Positions 18,737-30,351 of a DNA stretch of 64,000 nt are shown here, in pieces. The stretch spans positions 59,746,552 through 59,810,551 of the forward strand of contig OX419756.1 of the NCBI GenBank assembly GCA_948567375.1, given 5' to 3'. The notes below the pieces were generated by a model. It searched no databases. It was not told where the DNA came from and saw only the letters and a program-made list of their open reading frames with translations. Source of the DNA: Lunularia cruciata (taxonomy: Eukaryota; Streptophyta; Marchantiopsida; Lunulariales; Lunulariaceae). How positions within the stretch are numbered: position 1 is the first letter of the stretch; each line of letters begins with the position of its first letter. The translations under genes and the position numbers were made by a program.

Positions 18737-21700
18737 ATGGGGAAACTTCCGGTTTTCTTTGGCAAGGATGGAGAAGATGTGGAGGCCTTTGTGAGAGACT
18801 TCAAGAGAGCTTGCATAGGAAACAATGAGAGGAGGAAGAATGAGTGGGCCTCATTATTACCAGATTTCTTTGAGGATGCAGCACTTACATGGTATGAGTC
18901 AGAATACCAAAAGAGAGAGAGGAGAGAGGGGGAAGAGGAGTCTTGGGAGACTTTGACTTCAGCACTCATTGAGAACTTTCTTCCTGATGAGAGTTATGAG
19001 AGATTGATGAGTGAGGTTACATTTCTCAAGCAAGGAGATGGAGAGAAAGTGAGAGTCTATGTGGAAAGAGTGGAAAAGTTGGAGTCCAGATTTTGCATAG
19101 TGTTGAGGAAGGGTGGGGATGATGTGGAGACTACAATGATTGGCATAGGGGCCATGCTCACCAAGAATTTAGTGAGAGGATTGAGACCACAAATTAGAAG
19201 CAAGGTAAGATATGAGAAACCTTCTTCCAAGGTTGAAGCTATCAAGATCGCAATTCGTATGGAGGAGAGTTTGGAAGGGGATGAGAGTGATTTGGTGGTG
19301 AAGGAGGTTGTGCATCCTCCTCAAGGCTACAAGTATGGTGGAACTTCTGATACTTTGGTGACAAGGGTTGCACCACAAGTAGTAGTTGCTCCAGTTCTTG
19401 CACCTCCACCAAAAGATCCACTCCAAACCATCACAGAACAACTTGCGGATCTCAAGATCAATGTGGTGCAACTATGGGAGAAGAGAGAGGTGGATCAGAA
19501 TGTAGGGAGAGGGCCTAGGAGTTATGGAAACTATCCATATAGAGGAGGCCAACCAGCCAACAATTTCAATGATAGAAATTGTTTTGGTTGTGGAGGAAGA
19601 GGCCATATCCAAAGGAATTGCCCAAATTCCACTTACCATGGAGGAAGGGGTTATGAGGGAGCCAATAGAGGGAAAGAGGGAGGTAGTGAAACCCAAGTGG
19701 CTCCTAATCCCAAAAAAGGTAAGGGGATAACATCCATAGATGTGGTTGAGAGCAAGTATGAGAAGGGAGAGTGCTCAAACTCCAAAGGTCTTAATTCGGA
19801 GCTTTTGGCACAAGAGAAGAAGAGAGCTCGTTTTGCAGAGGATGTTCACTCTTCTCAAGGATTTACTTCAAGCAAGGATACTCCTATGTCTACTAGGAGC
19901 ACTCGCACCTCAACACCATCAACAACAAAGACTCCAAGGAAGAAGTTGGGGATGGAGGACTTCTTGATCTCCAAGCAACAATGGAACTACAATGTGTTGG
20001 AGGATGTTGGTAGTCACAAGGCTAACATCACAGTGGGCCAATTAATTGCTTTGAACCCTACCTTGAGAAAGGAGCTTTGAGGTGGTTTGAGTTCTACAAG
20101 GAGCAAGAAGAAGAAGAAGGCAAAAGTTCCAGTATCAATGGGGGTGGTGGATGCCAAGCTAGCACTATGGGAGGCTTGTGAATATGCCTCCAAGATTGAT
20201 GCGAGAGTGAATGGTCACAACATCAAGGATGCATTGGTTGATGGAGGATCAGCAGTGAATGCCATGTCAGAAAGGTTGATGAAGAAGTTGGGTATGATAC
20301 ACTCAAGACCTTCAACATTTGTGGTGAGAATGGCAAACAAGCAACAAGTTCGACCAGTAGGGGTGATGGATAAGGTGGTAGTTTCAGTTATGGGAGTTCA
20401 AAATCTCATGACTTTCCAAGTCTTGAAGGATTCAAGCTATGACTTACTTCTTGGGAGGCCATGGTTGAGAGCAGCACGCACAACTGATCAATGGCACAAA
20501 GGGTACTTGAGGATTGGGCCATCAAACCATAGAGTCATTGTTCTTGTGACTATCACCACCAACACTTCACATTCAGATACCCCATCTTCTGATTATTGGG
20601 AATCAGATTCTGAAGAAGGAGTTTCAGGTGTGGACACAAGCATGGAAGAGGAGACTTCCACGGAGGAGGATGAATCTGAATCTGATTCAAATGTGTATCC
20701 CTTGTGTGCTATGGATTTTGCACCTAAGCCAAAGGTTTTGAAGGACCCAGACAAATCACCATTGACACTTGAGGAGGTAGAGAGAAGGTTAGCTACCCTC
20801 AAGTATGGCCCAAATGTTACCAAGGAGGAGAAGGTGAGATTTGAGGAGATTTTCCACAAGTTCATCCATGTGTTTGCTTTTAGTTCCAAGGATTTGAAGG
20901 AAGTCACCTTGGAGGAGCACAAAATAGAGGTGGAGTCATATGCAAGACCAATCCGCCAAAAGCAACGTCGCATTAGCCCACCAATATCTTTGGTTGTGAA
21001 GGAGGAGATTGATAAGCTCAAGGAGGCTGGATTTATCTTTGAGGTGGAGAATTCAGAATGGGTGTCTCCAATTGTCATTGTGAAGAAAAAGAATGGCAAG
21101 CTTCGGGTATGTGTGGATTACAAGAAGCTCAATGCTGTTACTAAGAAGGACTACTACCCATTGCCATTCATTGATGAGATCTTGGAGGAGGTTGCAGGTC
21201 ATGAGAGGTACAATTTTGGAGATGGTTATAGTGGATATAACCAAATCAAGATTGCACCAGAGCATCAACAACTCACCACATTCACCACACCTTGGGGAAC
21301 TTACGCTTTCAAGGTCATGGCTTTTGGGCTTTGCAATGCTCCAGCCACATTCCAACGGTTCATGAACAAGGTATTTGAACCTTTCATTGAGAAATTTGTG
21401 AGAGATTTCATTGATGATTTTTGTGTCTATGGGAGCAAGGAGGAGCACTTTGAGCACCTAATCAAAGTCTTGCAACGCTTGGATGAGGCAAATGCATCAC
21501 TCAACCCAAAGAAGTGCATTTTTGGATGTGAAGAAGGTCTACTTTTGGGGCACATCATCTCCAAGGATGGAATAGCAGTTGATCCTAAGAAGGTGAGGAA
21601 AATCTCCGACCTTCCATTCCCTTCAAGCTTGACAAAGTTACGCCAATTCTTGGGAATGGTTGGGTACTATAGGAGGTTCATCTTCTCATTTTCCAACAAG

Positions 21701-22940
21701 GCTTATGCATTGACCATCTACATGAAGAAGGGTGTAGATTACATGGTGATTTTGGAAGACAAGGAGGCTCTCAAAGCTTTTGAGGAGCTCAAGCAATCCC
21801 TTGTTGTAGCTCCAATTCTTGCTAAACCTGATTGGAGTAAGCCTTTCATCCTCTACACTGATGCTTCTAATGTAGCTATAGGATGCACTCTTAGTCAATT
21901 AGACCAAGATGGGCATGATCATCCAATAGCTTATGCTAGTAGGCAGATGGTTTCAGTAGAGAAGAACTACTCTGTCACGGAGAGAGAAGGGTTGGCAGTG
22001 ATCTTTGGTCTCAAGAAGTTTAGACACTACTTGATTGGAGGGAAAGCCACAATTGTCACGGATCACAAGGCTTTGAAGTACATCTTCAACAAGCCTAATG
22101 TTGAAGGGAGACTAGCAAGGTGGATGATACTATTGTCAGAGTATGACTACACAATTGAGGATAGGCCAGGAAAGAAACATGCAAATGCTGATTTGTTATC
22201 TAGAGCCTATGATCATGATGGAGATGAGCCAGTTGATGATTCCTTCCCGGATGAGGAGCTCATGACAATCTCAGTCACTCAAGAGATTCCAATGGAGTAC
22301 AAGGAGATTGTGGATTTTCTGACAAGAGGTAACTATCCAGAAGGGATGCATGCTAGGGAGAGGAAGGCCCTTGCAGCAAGATCTAGACCTTACGCAATGG
22401 TGGAGGATATTCTTTTTCACCAAGGAGCAGATGGTCTACTTCGAAGAGCAGTGGGACAACCATGAAGACTTCCACCGGATATTCTCCATTCCAATTGGTG
22501 TATGGTATTGAGTCTACCTTACCTATTCACTTTGATCTTCCTACCTTCCAAAGCATTCATAGGAGATTGAAGAAAGCACAAGGAAGTGATGCAGAGAAGT
22601 CAAGGAAGGATCAACTCATGGAGTTGGAAGAGGCAAGAGCAGTTGCTATGGTTTGAGTGGAGCAAGCCCAAAGGAAACAAAAGGAGAGCTATGACAAGAG
22701 GCAAGGCAAAAAGAAGGTGGAGCCTTTCAAAGAAGGTGATTGGGTATGTTGTTTGATTCCATTCGATTCAAGAGAGTGCAAAAGAAGTTTTTCTTTGGTC
22801 CAAAGTACTTGCCTAAGTACTTTGGACCTTTCATAGTGGAGAAGGTGTGGGGAAATTACACCTATGATCTCAAGGAGTTGGGAGGAAGACACTTTGATAG
22901 GATTAACCATGATAAGTTGAAGATGTACAATAGAAGGTAG
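18737..22940 (+). pseudogene. A3 gag-pol, disrupted
   Basis: Gag with its CCHC knuckle is intact for 447 codons and ends at a TGA (20,078-20,080), where A2 has an Arg codon. Pol continues in the same frame from 20,081 through protease (LVDGGSAVNAM), reverse transcriptase (FIDD) and RNase H. At about 22,455 it jumps: 640 bp present in A2 (10,058-10,697) are absent, which removes the integrase zinc region and all three catalytic acids and shifts the frame. A further CGA-to-TGA stop lies at 22,653-22,655. The GPF module and native stop remain near 22,820-22,940. Confidence 0.93.
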
Positions 22941-22988
22941 AGAGACCTTCACTTTGAGGACAAAGTGAAAACTTAGTCCGGGAGTAAA

Positions 22989-23678
22989 TGTAACACCCAT
23001 TTGTGCATGTGTGTGGTATTGTGATATTTAGCTTGGTATTACAAGTACTTAAGAGATATTATTTATATAGAGATAAAGGATGGTTCTATATTAGTCATGG
23101 TTAGCTAAAGTTAGTCATAGCTAAGATAGAGGGGACCTTACTTTAGAGGAAGTAGAAAAGATGAGCACCACTATTTTGTATTTTAGTGTGTTGACTTGGT
23201 ATTATTCCTAGGTGTTTGGCTTTGAGGAAAGAATTGAGAACTCTTGGGCCCGTAAGCCTTTTTGTTTTGGATTCTTCTTTAGTCCAAGGATAACCCATGT
23301 GAAGGAATCCTTGACTTAGTGGTTGGGTCAAGATAAGACCACATGCTTAGGGGAATATGCCCATGTGAATGGATATTCCTTTCTACTTTTTGACTTGACT
23401 TGACTTTTAGTCTAGTAACTTGAGTTACTCCAGTAATTAGTAACTTTGGTACGTAACTATTTCACAAGTATATAAACAAGGGGTGAGGAGGTACTCATCA
23501 TCCTTTCATTTGCAACTATCTCTCTCATTGAGTTCTCTAGTGAGCAATGTCTTGAGTCTTGGAGTGTTAGCCTTGGAGGAGTATGATGGAGTTGGGGTTC
23601 CTTGCCTTCTTAGTCCATGGTGCGCTACCATAATAGCCATCAGAGGTTCATCCTGAGTGAGAGACAAGCCGGCTCACA
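22989..23678 (+). repeat. 3' LTR of A3
   Basis: 690-bp partner of the LTR at 16,478. The differences I see include G/T in GTATTGTG, T/C in CATGGTTAG, G/A in AGCCCATG and A/G in the terminal GACAAGCC. The target duplication GTCC follows. Confidence 0.95.
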
Positions 23679-24355
23679 GTCCAGTATCCTATACCAAAAT
23701 TGGACTGCTTGGGCCTCAGTAACCTCCTGAGTGAACTTGATCAGCCGCCTCATGCGAGTATATGCCTCGCGTAGGCTCTCTCCAGCCTTCCGCTGAAACT
23801 TCTGCAAGCTCCTTAGCTTGTCAGTCTACACTCCCTGGTAGTTCTGCCTCAAACATAGGAAGAACTCCACCATGGAGTTAAACCCCGGTACCACACCACC
23901 TCCTGCAGCGGAACCTCCACTTGTAGTAGCATTGTCTCCAACTAGTGCACCTCCACTAGCTCCACCAACACTACTCGAGCTAGAACTCGTAGGTACAGCC
24001 GATCTACTCTTGGCTACCAAGCCTGAAGTGATGGAGACATAGTGTGGAGACCAATATTGTCTCCATAACTCAATCTCCTCCAAATGAGTTCTCTTGAACT
24101 CATGGTAGTCATCCATCGGTGAACCCTCTAGATGTTGAAACAACTCCTTCTATGCCATGAAGGGTGTGAACAAAGTCGGGTTCTGCATTTGCTGTAGATC
24201 ACACCAACTATCAAACTCCTAGATGAAGTCATCCAACTCAATGGTACCCACTATACCAGAGTAACGCCTAGGGCCTTTGGAGGCCCCATAAATCTCGTCC
24301 ATGTCCCACAACAATGGTGCGGACACACCAAGTGCACTCTCAACTGAATCAGCTC
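23679..24355 (-). pseudogene. B2 Gag N-terminal part
   Basis: Minus-strand family B gag. It has the matrix/capsid-like N-terminal region (MFQHLEGSPMDDYHEFKR) followed by a Ser/Gly-rich linker and FFLCLRQNYQGV. It corresponds to 31,700-32,300 in B3. At 24,356 the usual 1.4-kb leader is absent and the terminal repeat follows directly, so the B2 leader has been lost, perhaps by recombination at a shared GACA. Confidence 0.8.
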
Positions 24356-25008
24356 TGTCGTGCGTATATACATCACTACACAACATACATCGCTGTCAAC
24401 ATCATACACTATAGAAGCACAACTCACACATAAGTCATACATAGACTCTAAAGTGCCACAATAATCAGATTGCTTAACATTCTCAACTCAGATCAGTACT
24501 TGATCTGTCACTCTATAAACTGCTAACAACTAGGCACTTATTACAGTCAAGCCACACCCACTCAAGCATAAAGAATCCAGGTGACGCTCGCCGGCCTTTG
24601 TCCACCATAGCCAGGAACTCGAAGGCTCAACATCAGAGAAGTGAGCTCTCTGGAGCTCACTTCAAAACTATACTTCCCTGGACTTGAGCTAGCACTGAAA
24701 CCCTAACGGTCCCACTGACGGGACATTCGACGGTGAGAACGGTGTAAAGTGACGGTGGGCCCCATTGTGAACTCAATACCCCAAACACCAAATCAGACTG
24801 TCGGAAAGTAGTCCCTGAGAAACTACTAGAATAACTCTAACTACTATCACTGGAACTCCAGTGTCCGAGCAGCTAGATGCGGAACTACAAATGGCGTGAC
24901 AGCTGTCGTGCGTATATACATTGCTACATAACATACATCGCTGTCAACATCATACACTATAGGAGCACAACTCACACATAAGTCATACATAGACTCTAAA
25001 GTGCCACA
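24356..25008 (-). repeat. Terminal repeat shared by B2 (5') and B3 (3')
   Basis: A 653-bp block with the same 105-middle-105 layout as 2,053-2,714 (copies at 24,356-24,460 and 24,904-25,008). B2 gag lies to its left and the B3 pol end to its right, with only this one block between the two units. That is the signature of tandem units sharing an LTR. TATATAC occurs in each 105-bp copy. Confidence 0.82.
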
Positions 25009-25177
25009 ATTGCCCCCCTAGCTGGCGGTTAGGTCCCTCTAACTCCAGATAGCCATCTACTCTAAGTATATGGTATACCCTCTAATGGGCAAAGATCAAG
25101 AGGCCTGGTGCTATGGAACCCCATTGTTAGTCGCCTGTCTGCAATCTATACCATAAAAAGAATGAACTAGCTATAGG

Positions 25178-26754
25178 TCAAGTACATCTAGGACATAACC
25201 ACTGTCCCTGAGGAACCACCGTGAGAGGAGGAGTCATACATGCCATATGCCATCCTCTCGAACAGCTATCACACACTAACATAGTAGCAGCTCCACTAGA
25301 AGAGCCACATAACATACACCTCAAGCCTGCACGTACAAGTGCCAAGCTTGGGTCCATAGTACCATCAATGTTTAGAAGGTGGCATGGCGCACAATTGCGC
25401 ACATGATCCTTCCAAACAACACCATCACGTCCTTCTAACACAAGGACTCCAGATGGCAAAACCTCATGCACTCTCAAGATAGTGCGGCCTGTAGAAACAT
25501 CAAGTGTTGTCGGTGTTGTCTGCTGTAGACATACATAGTCGCCTGGATGAAATTGACGGATTGAGGGTCTATAACCTCCTCCTCGAATGGTAGCATAGCG
25601 TAAAGTATCTCTATGCTGAGCAATCGCCAAGTTCTCAAAAGCCATCGGCATCACTCTCTGAAAGATCTTTGCCCGCTGAGAACATGCGCTCATCCATACA
25701 TCAGGGTCAACCAAGTCCAAAACTACAATAGCATCTCCATGAATGGCTGTAGGTAAATCTGGATCTCGTCCATAGAGTAGAAAGTATGGAGAGAAGGATG
25801 CTAAGGAGGCTTGCCGGCTGAACCAATAGCCCATGGCCAACCAAGGTAACTGGAGATCCCAATCTCCCAAGTGGCCTCTCTGCAAACCATACTTTTGCAA
25901 TCCTCTCTTCCCCATCTGAACCACTCTCTCTGCTAAGCCATCTGCCTCAGGATGATCTCGGGATGTAGTACAATGATCAATCAAAGCCTTGTCACACAAG
26001 ACCTGAAACTCCCCCAAGAACTCTGTACCCTGATCAGTCAAAACCTCAGCTGGTGCACCAAAATGACTAAGAACCGATCCAGGAACAAGTAAGTTGTCCC
26101 TTCACTAGACTTGTCAGGAAGTGCCACCAACTCAGGCCACTTGGAGAAGTGCTCCTCCATCACCAAAACATACCGATGATGTCTCACAGTCAGTGGTAAA
26201 GGTCCGGCAAAGTCCAAACTCCAACGGTAACCCAATCCCATGATGAGTAATGGGTGTAATTGTGGCGTAGGAGCATTGAATGATGCTCTAACTCGATCAC
26301 AAACCACACATTTGGCAACAAACTGCTGTACCTCGGTCTGCATACCACGCCACCAATAATGACTTTGGAGTAAGCTATATGTACGCTTTACTCCAAAATG
26401 TCCTAGCTCCTCATGAGCATGACGGACCAACTGTGGTCTCTGAGATGGAAGTGGTACTACTTGCACTCTACTATCCTCCCATACACGCAAAATGTGTCTA
26501 CCCTCCAATCTGAACCGTCTAGCTCGCTGAAAAACACGATCTCTCTCCTTGGCCCCAACTGTGCCACCCACAACACCAATGCCAAGATAGTCCATCACTA
26601 AGACATCATCATGAATATCTTGCTGAACTATACCGATATCTTCACTCTTTGGATGTGTGACCTCAATAACTCCTCCTGTATGCGCTGAGAGAGATACCAC
26701 CAAAGCCTCTGCAAATATACACAGAAAGGCCAATGCATGCCAACCTAGCACCAT
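25178..26754 (-). pseudogene. B3 integrase with C-terminal PHD finger
   Basis: Two long open stretches. 26,754 to 26,038 has the HHCC zinc region (HAHEELGHFG...CVVCDRV) and the first catalytic Asp (WSLDFAGPL). 26,041 to 25,178 (287 codons) has the second Asp (TDQGTEFLGEF), the Glu (ADGLAERV), a post-core region with ATIRGGGYRPS and GDYVCLQQ, and a PHD finger as the last 45 residues (CMLC, CDSC, GWHMAC, CPRC; 25,181-25,318). A one-base loss near 26,070 shifts frame between the two Asp motifs. The PHD replaces the chromodomain found at this place in chromoviruses. By analogy it may steer integration to marked nucleosomes; that is inference. Confidence 0.9.
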
Positions 26755-26799
26755 CTCCTCATTTGTCTCACCATGCCAACGTGCTCCAGTTTGATCCTA

Positions 26800-27099
26800 C
26801 TAGCTAGGACATGGGTTTCTACTCAACCCATCTGCATCACGGTTCACCACTCCAGGTCTGTGAACAACCGTGAAATCATACTCTTGTAAAATCAAAGCCC
26901 ATCGTGCAAGCTTCCCTGAAAGCTTGTCGGACTCCATCAACCACTTTAGCGGCTGATGATCAGTGATGAGAGTGAAGGGGTTACCAAATAGGTAACATCG
27001 GAAATGTGCTACTGCCCAAACTGCTGCCAAGCACTCTCCCTCATATGAACTATACTTTGCCTCCGCTGAATTGTTGGAGCGACTAGCATAGGCCACCAC
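26800..27099 (-). pseudogene. B3 RNase H
   Basis: A 99-codon open stretch with VAYASRSNNSAEAKYSSYEG, LITDHQPLKWLM and VNRDADGLSRNP, the standard Ty3/gypsy RNase H order. It is separated from integrase by a stop near 26,800. RNase H removes the RNA strand during reverse transcription. Confidence 0.88.
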
Positions 27100-28140
27100 A
27101 AACTCCTTCTCCTCATCATCATGCTAGGTGAGCACCGCTCCAAGCCCCAACATACTCCAATCAGTATGAACCTGAAATGGTCGTCCCCTGATCGGTCTCC
27201 TCAAAATAGGACCAGATGTCAACCTCTCCTTGAGCTCTACAAAAGCTCTCTCCTACTCATCTCCCCAACACCACTCCTGTGTAAGCTTGGTCAGCTTCGT
27301 CAAGGCCTTGGCAATGGCACTAAATCCTCTAACATAGCGGCAATAGAAGTTTGCCAACCCAAGGAATGCTTGCACTCTGCTCACATCCGTAGGCCAAGGA
27401 ATACGTGCAATAGCCTCCACCTTGGTCTACTGAACACCAAGTCCTCCGGGGTAGATAGTGTGACCGAAATACTCAACCTGCTCGTGGAAGAACCTACACT
27501 TCCCATGATGTCATTTGAGTCCATGAGATCTCAACCTCTCAAACACCTCCAACAATTGTCTCTCATGCTCCTCCACAATAGTGTTATAAACCAAAATGTC
27601 ATCAATATAGCACCGAGCAAAATCCAATCCAGCTAGGATCCTATCCATGACCCTCTAGAACTCAGCAAGAGCGTTCTTCAACACAAAGGGTAAGAACCTC
27701 CACTGATATAACACATCCTTGCTGTGAGGATCAATAGCCCAAAATGCTATCTTGGACTTATCCTCCTCCCTGATCGGCAACTGATGATATCCCGCTCAAA
27801 GATCCAAAGTACTAAAGACCTTTGCATGCCCAATTGCATCAAAAATCTCCTCCGGTGTAGGCATGGCATACCGATCAGCCCTGGTCTGTCGGTTGATAGG
27901 ACGGTAATCTCCACACATCTGCCTATCTATATAGTTGCCATGCATATCCTTCTTGGCTGGCATCACTGTCGCTGATGCATACTCTCCATGTGAAATCTCC
28001 ACCAAACCAGCCTCAAAATGGTCACTACTCCGGCTCTGAATCAATGTCTTCTCCATCTCACTATATTGATAAGGACGTCGGAAAACTGGTGTGTCGCTAG
28101 TCAGCTCAATCCGTATACCAAGTCCCTTTAGAGCACCTTA
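27100..28140 (-). pseudogene. B3 reverse transcriptase
   Basis: Minus-strand reverse transcriptase read in several frames. It starts with EKTLIQSRSSDHFEAG, QMCGDYRPIN and TPEEIFDAIG. The catalytic box YIDD is at 27,599-27,610, followed by thumb and connection sequence reaching RNase H. Several stops interrupt it. Unlike B2, the full length of the domain is present. Confidence 0.87.
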
Positions 28141-28629
28141 ATCCTTCATACTGAAGGCAAAAAAACTTGTGTGACTCCTCAAGAACCTCCAAACCCTCCG
28201 TCTTTCCTCTCCTGTAAGCTTGGATCCAAGATCTGGCTCCCAAGTATCCTCTGTAACTGTAGTAGGAGTGGAAGACGTATTGACTGGCTGCTACGCTGGG
28301 CCCTTGGGAGCAATAGTGTCATGCTCCCGACCACTAGAGGTCCCAACCTTTGTGTGAAAAACTCCCTCTACTCTGGCTGCAAGCTCCACACATCCTCTAG
28401 CTGCATCCCATGTGGACCAAGGGTGTAATCCAAGTAGCCCACGCTCACCTGGATGGACTCCAAGTAGACCACTCTCCCTAGTAGCTACTGGATGTGTCCC
28501 AAGAATACCATGTCCACTCGGTCCATCGCCCCCAACATGTGCCTGAATCGTCTTGATAGGCACAGGGCTCACAAGTGTCCGAGTGGTGATGCCTATCAAG
28601 CGCATCCTACGCTGCTCTGCCAAGCCAAG
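28141..28629 (-). pseudogene. B3 linker between methyltransferase and RT
   Basis: A Gly/His/Pro-rich open stretch (28,291-28,635) with the repeats GILGTHP, GLLGVHP and GLLGLHP. It matches the linker of B2. No known fold is seen. Confidence 0.55.
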
Positions 28630-29640
28630 GCTCACAATCTAGGTCAAATAGTTCAGGTCCATAGCCTAACCTAACACCTAACACCTAGATGCCTTTGACA
28701 CTGCTGGAACAGTGGTAATACCGGTGTGAAAACCCATCGCTTGCTCTCTCTCATCAGCATTGGGCTCCACCAACTGCTATAACTGTGAGTCCCAAACAAG
28801 TCCAAGTCCTCCCTCTCAAAAAGCATGAGAGCCTAGGAAACTCATGAGTGTAGGAAATGCAGCTCTAGGCTGTCCAACTAGGTTCACCACTGCCATAGGT
28901 GACCTATCAACCGCTACCACTGTTTAAGACTGACGCCCAACATCCAAGATATCATCAACAAGAATATGGTCAAGTTGCTGAATCCCATCATAACTACGCT
29001 GTAGAACCTCTCTGGGTAAAAGGTTCGTCCACCAAAGACAAAGACAATGAGCCTGTGATCCCACTCTGGGTGCATCTAAAAATACAGCAGGTCCCACCCA
29101 AGAATGGACCTGATGTGTACTCGCCACCACTCTAGTGCGAGAATCACCCATCAAAGGAACGTTCTCCAAAAGGTAAGTTGGAGAAACCGACTGATGAACC
29201 TGGAGATGTCGTAGTATCCGTAACATCTCCCAAAACACACCAGAACAAGGATCCTGAAGACCCAAACCACGACCCACACGTGTATGTCCCTGACATGGCC
29301 ATCTAGAAATCACCAAGTGAATAGGCCCATGTCTCTCTAGGTCATGCGCCCCAAGTAAGGAAATGTCTCCTGGTAGGGCCTTTTGGTAACCTCTAACTGC
29401 TGACATCGGTAATAACTCCGGATACCGATAGGCCAAGTGTGCCACATGATGTAGAGAGACTCGCCTAGCAGTCTTATTCCATTCTACATACAAGTACCTC
29501 TGTACTCAAATACCCACCTGTAACACCGTAGCTAGTCGGGTGTTGATCCCACCAAACAACTCCAATAGGCATATCCCCTCTATTGGATACTGCCAAGCAA
29601 TGAGTGTAGTATCCAAAGGTGTCAAAGCAATTGCCTCTGG
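28630..29640 (-). pseudogene. B3 C5 cytosine methyltransferase domain (DNMT3/DRM-like)
   Basis: Motif I (LELFGGINTRLATV, about 29,568) is in one frame. After a stop, a 189-codon frame (29,493-28,924) holds motif IV with the catalytic Cys (RWPCQGHT, 29,290-29,298), motif VI ENV (29,161-29,169) and motif VIII-like SQAHCLCLWWTNL. In B3 both Arg positions of the R-x-R pair in motif VIII read Cys, as CGT-to-TGT changes would give. The C-terminal motif is decayed near 28,650-28,750. The order SAM loop, PCQ, ENV, AHxxxxWWTNL and the DNMT3-like end seen in B2 argues for a DNMT3/DRM origin. It lies between protease and reverse transcriptase as in B2, so it is a family trait and not a chance insertion. 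Confidence 0.88.
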
Positions 29641-29907
29641 AGACTCATCCTCACACTCATCTCCGGATGGTACCAAGGCTCCACTCCAAGCCTGTTGCAC
29701 CAACTAATCTGCATGTTGATGCAATGCCTCCTCTGAACTCCACAATGGAATATCCAAGGTGGATGGAACAATCCCACTCGTACTCCAAAGCCGAGTGATC
29801 TCCTCTGGTACTAGAGTATCCTCTGCATGGGCGTTCCCCTCCAACAAGTCACCAGGCCAAGTAACTGCACTGTTGAAAGCCAAAACTGATGCTACCATGG
29901 TCCCGGA

Positions 29908-30333
29908 CTATAGTGAACCAAGACTACCACTACTAAAGCACACTGGTAGGCGACATACTCGTCCCTCACCAGACTGCCAACCAGGTCTATAAGAGGTTGT
30001 TTCCTTCCAATAGTCAATGCTGAAACCCATAGGGTATAACACTGCTCCCCCAACTAGCACATCATATGACTCAACTATCGATGCAATAGCTTGAGCTCTC
30101 ACCACCGAGCTATTAGTCGGATGACCAGGCTGAACCTGGACAACAAGCTCTCCACGTGTGATGTACTGTGTCGAACCACCACCAAGAGATGTCTGGATCT
30201 GAAATGGACACCTCTCCACATTGGTCTTTTGTAACTCCAGACCAACAACTGCAGCCTTCCCCAACATAAGGGGTTGCGCACCAAAGTCTAACAAGACTCT
30301 TTGTGGTGTATAGACCTTCCCTAAAGGTCCCAC
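29908..30333 (-). pseudogene. B3 aspartic protease
   Basis: A 141-codon open stretch with VLLDFGAQPLMLGK, in which the catalytic D-[ST]-G-A has become D-F-G-A. It also has YDVLVGGAVLYPMGFSIDYW and SYRPGWQ, a pattern typical of gypsy retropepsins. The Ser-to-Phe change at the active site would abolish activity if real. Confidence 0.83.
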
Positions 30334-30351
30334 TAAACAAAAAATCCCCCT

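Larger units (their letters stand above)
16478..23678 (+). mobile_element. Family A Ty3/gypsy element A3, full length but defective
   Basis: 7,201 bp with 690-bp LTRs at 16,478-17,167 and 22,989-23,678. It is flanked by GTCC on both sides (16,474-16,477 and 23,679-23,682) inside B2 gag. Its LTRs differ at about eight positions, so it is older than A2. It carries a premature TGA between gag and pol, a 640-bp deletion in integrase and a further C-to-T stop, so it can no longer supply pol functions. Confidence 0.95.
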
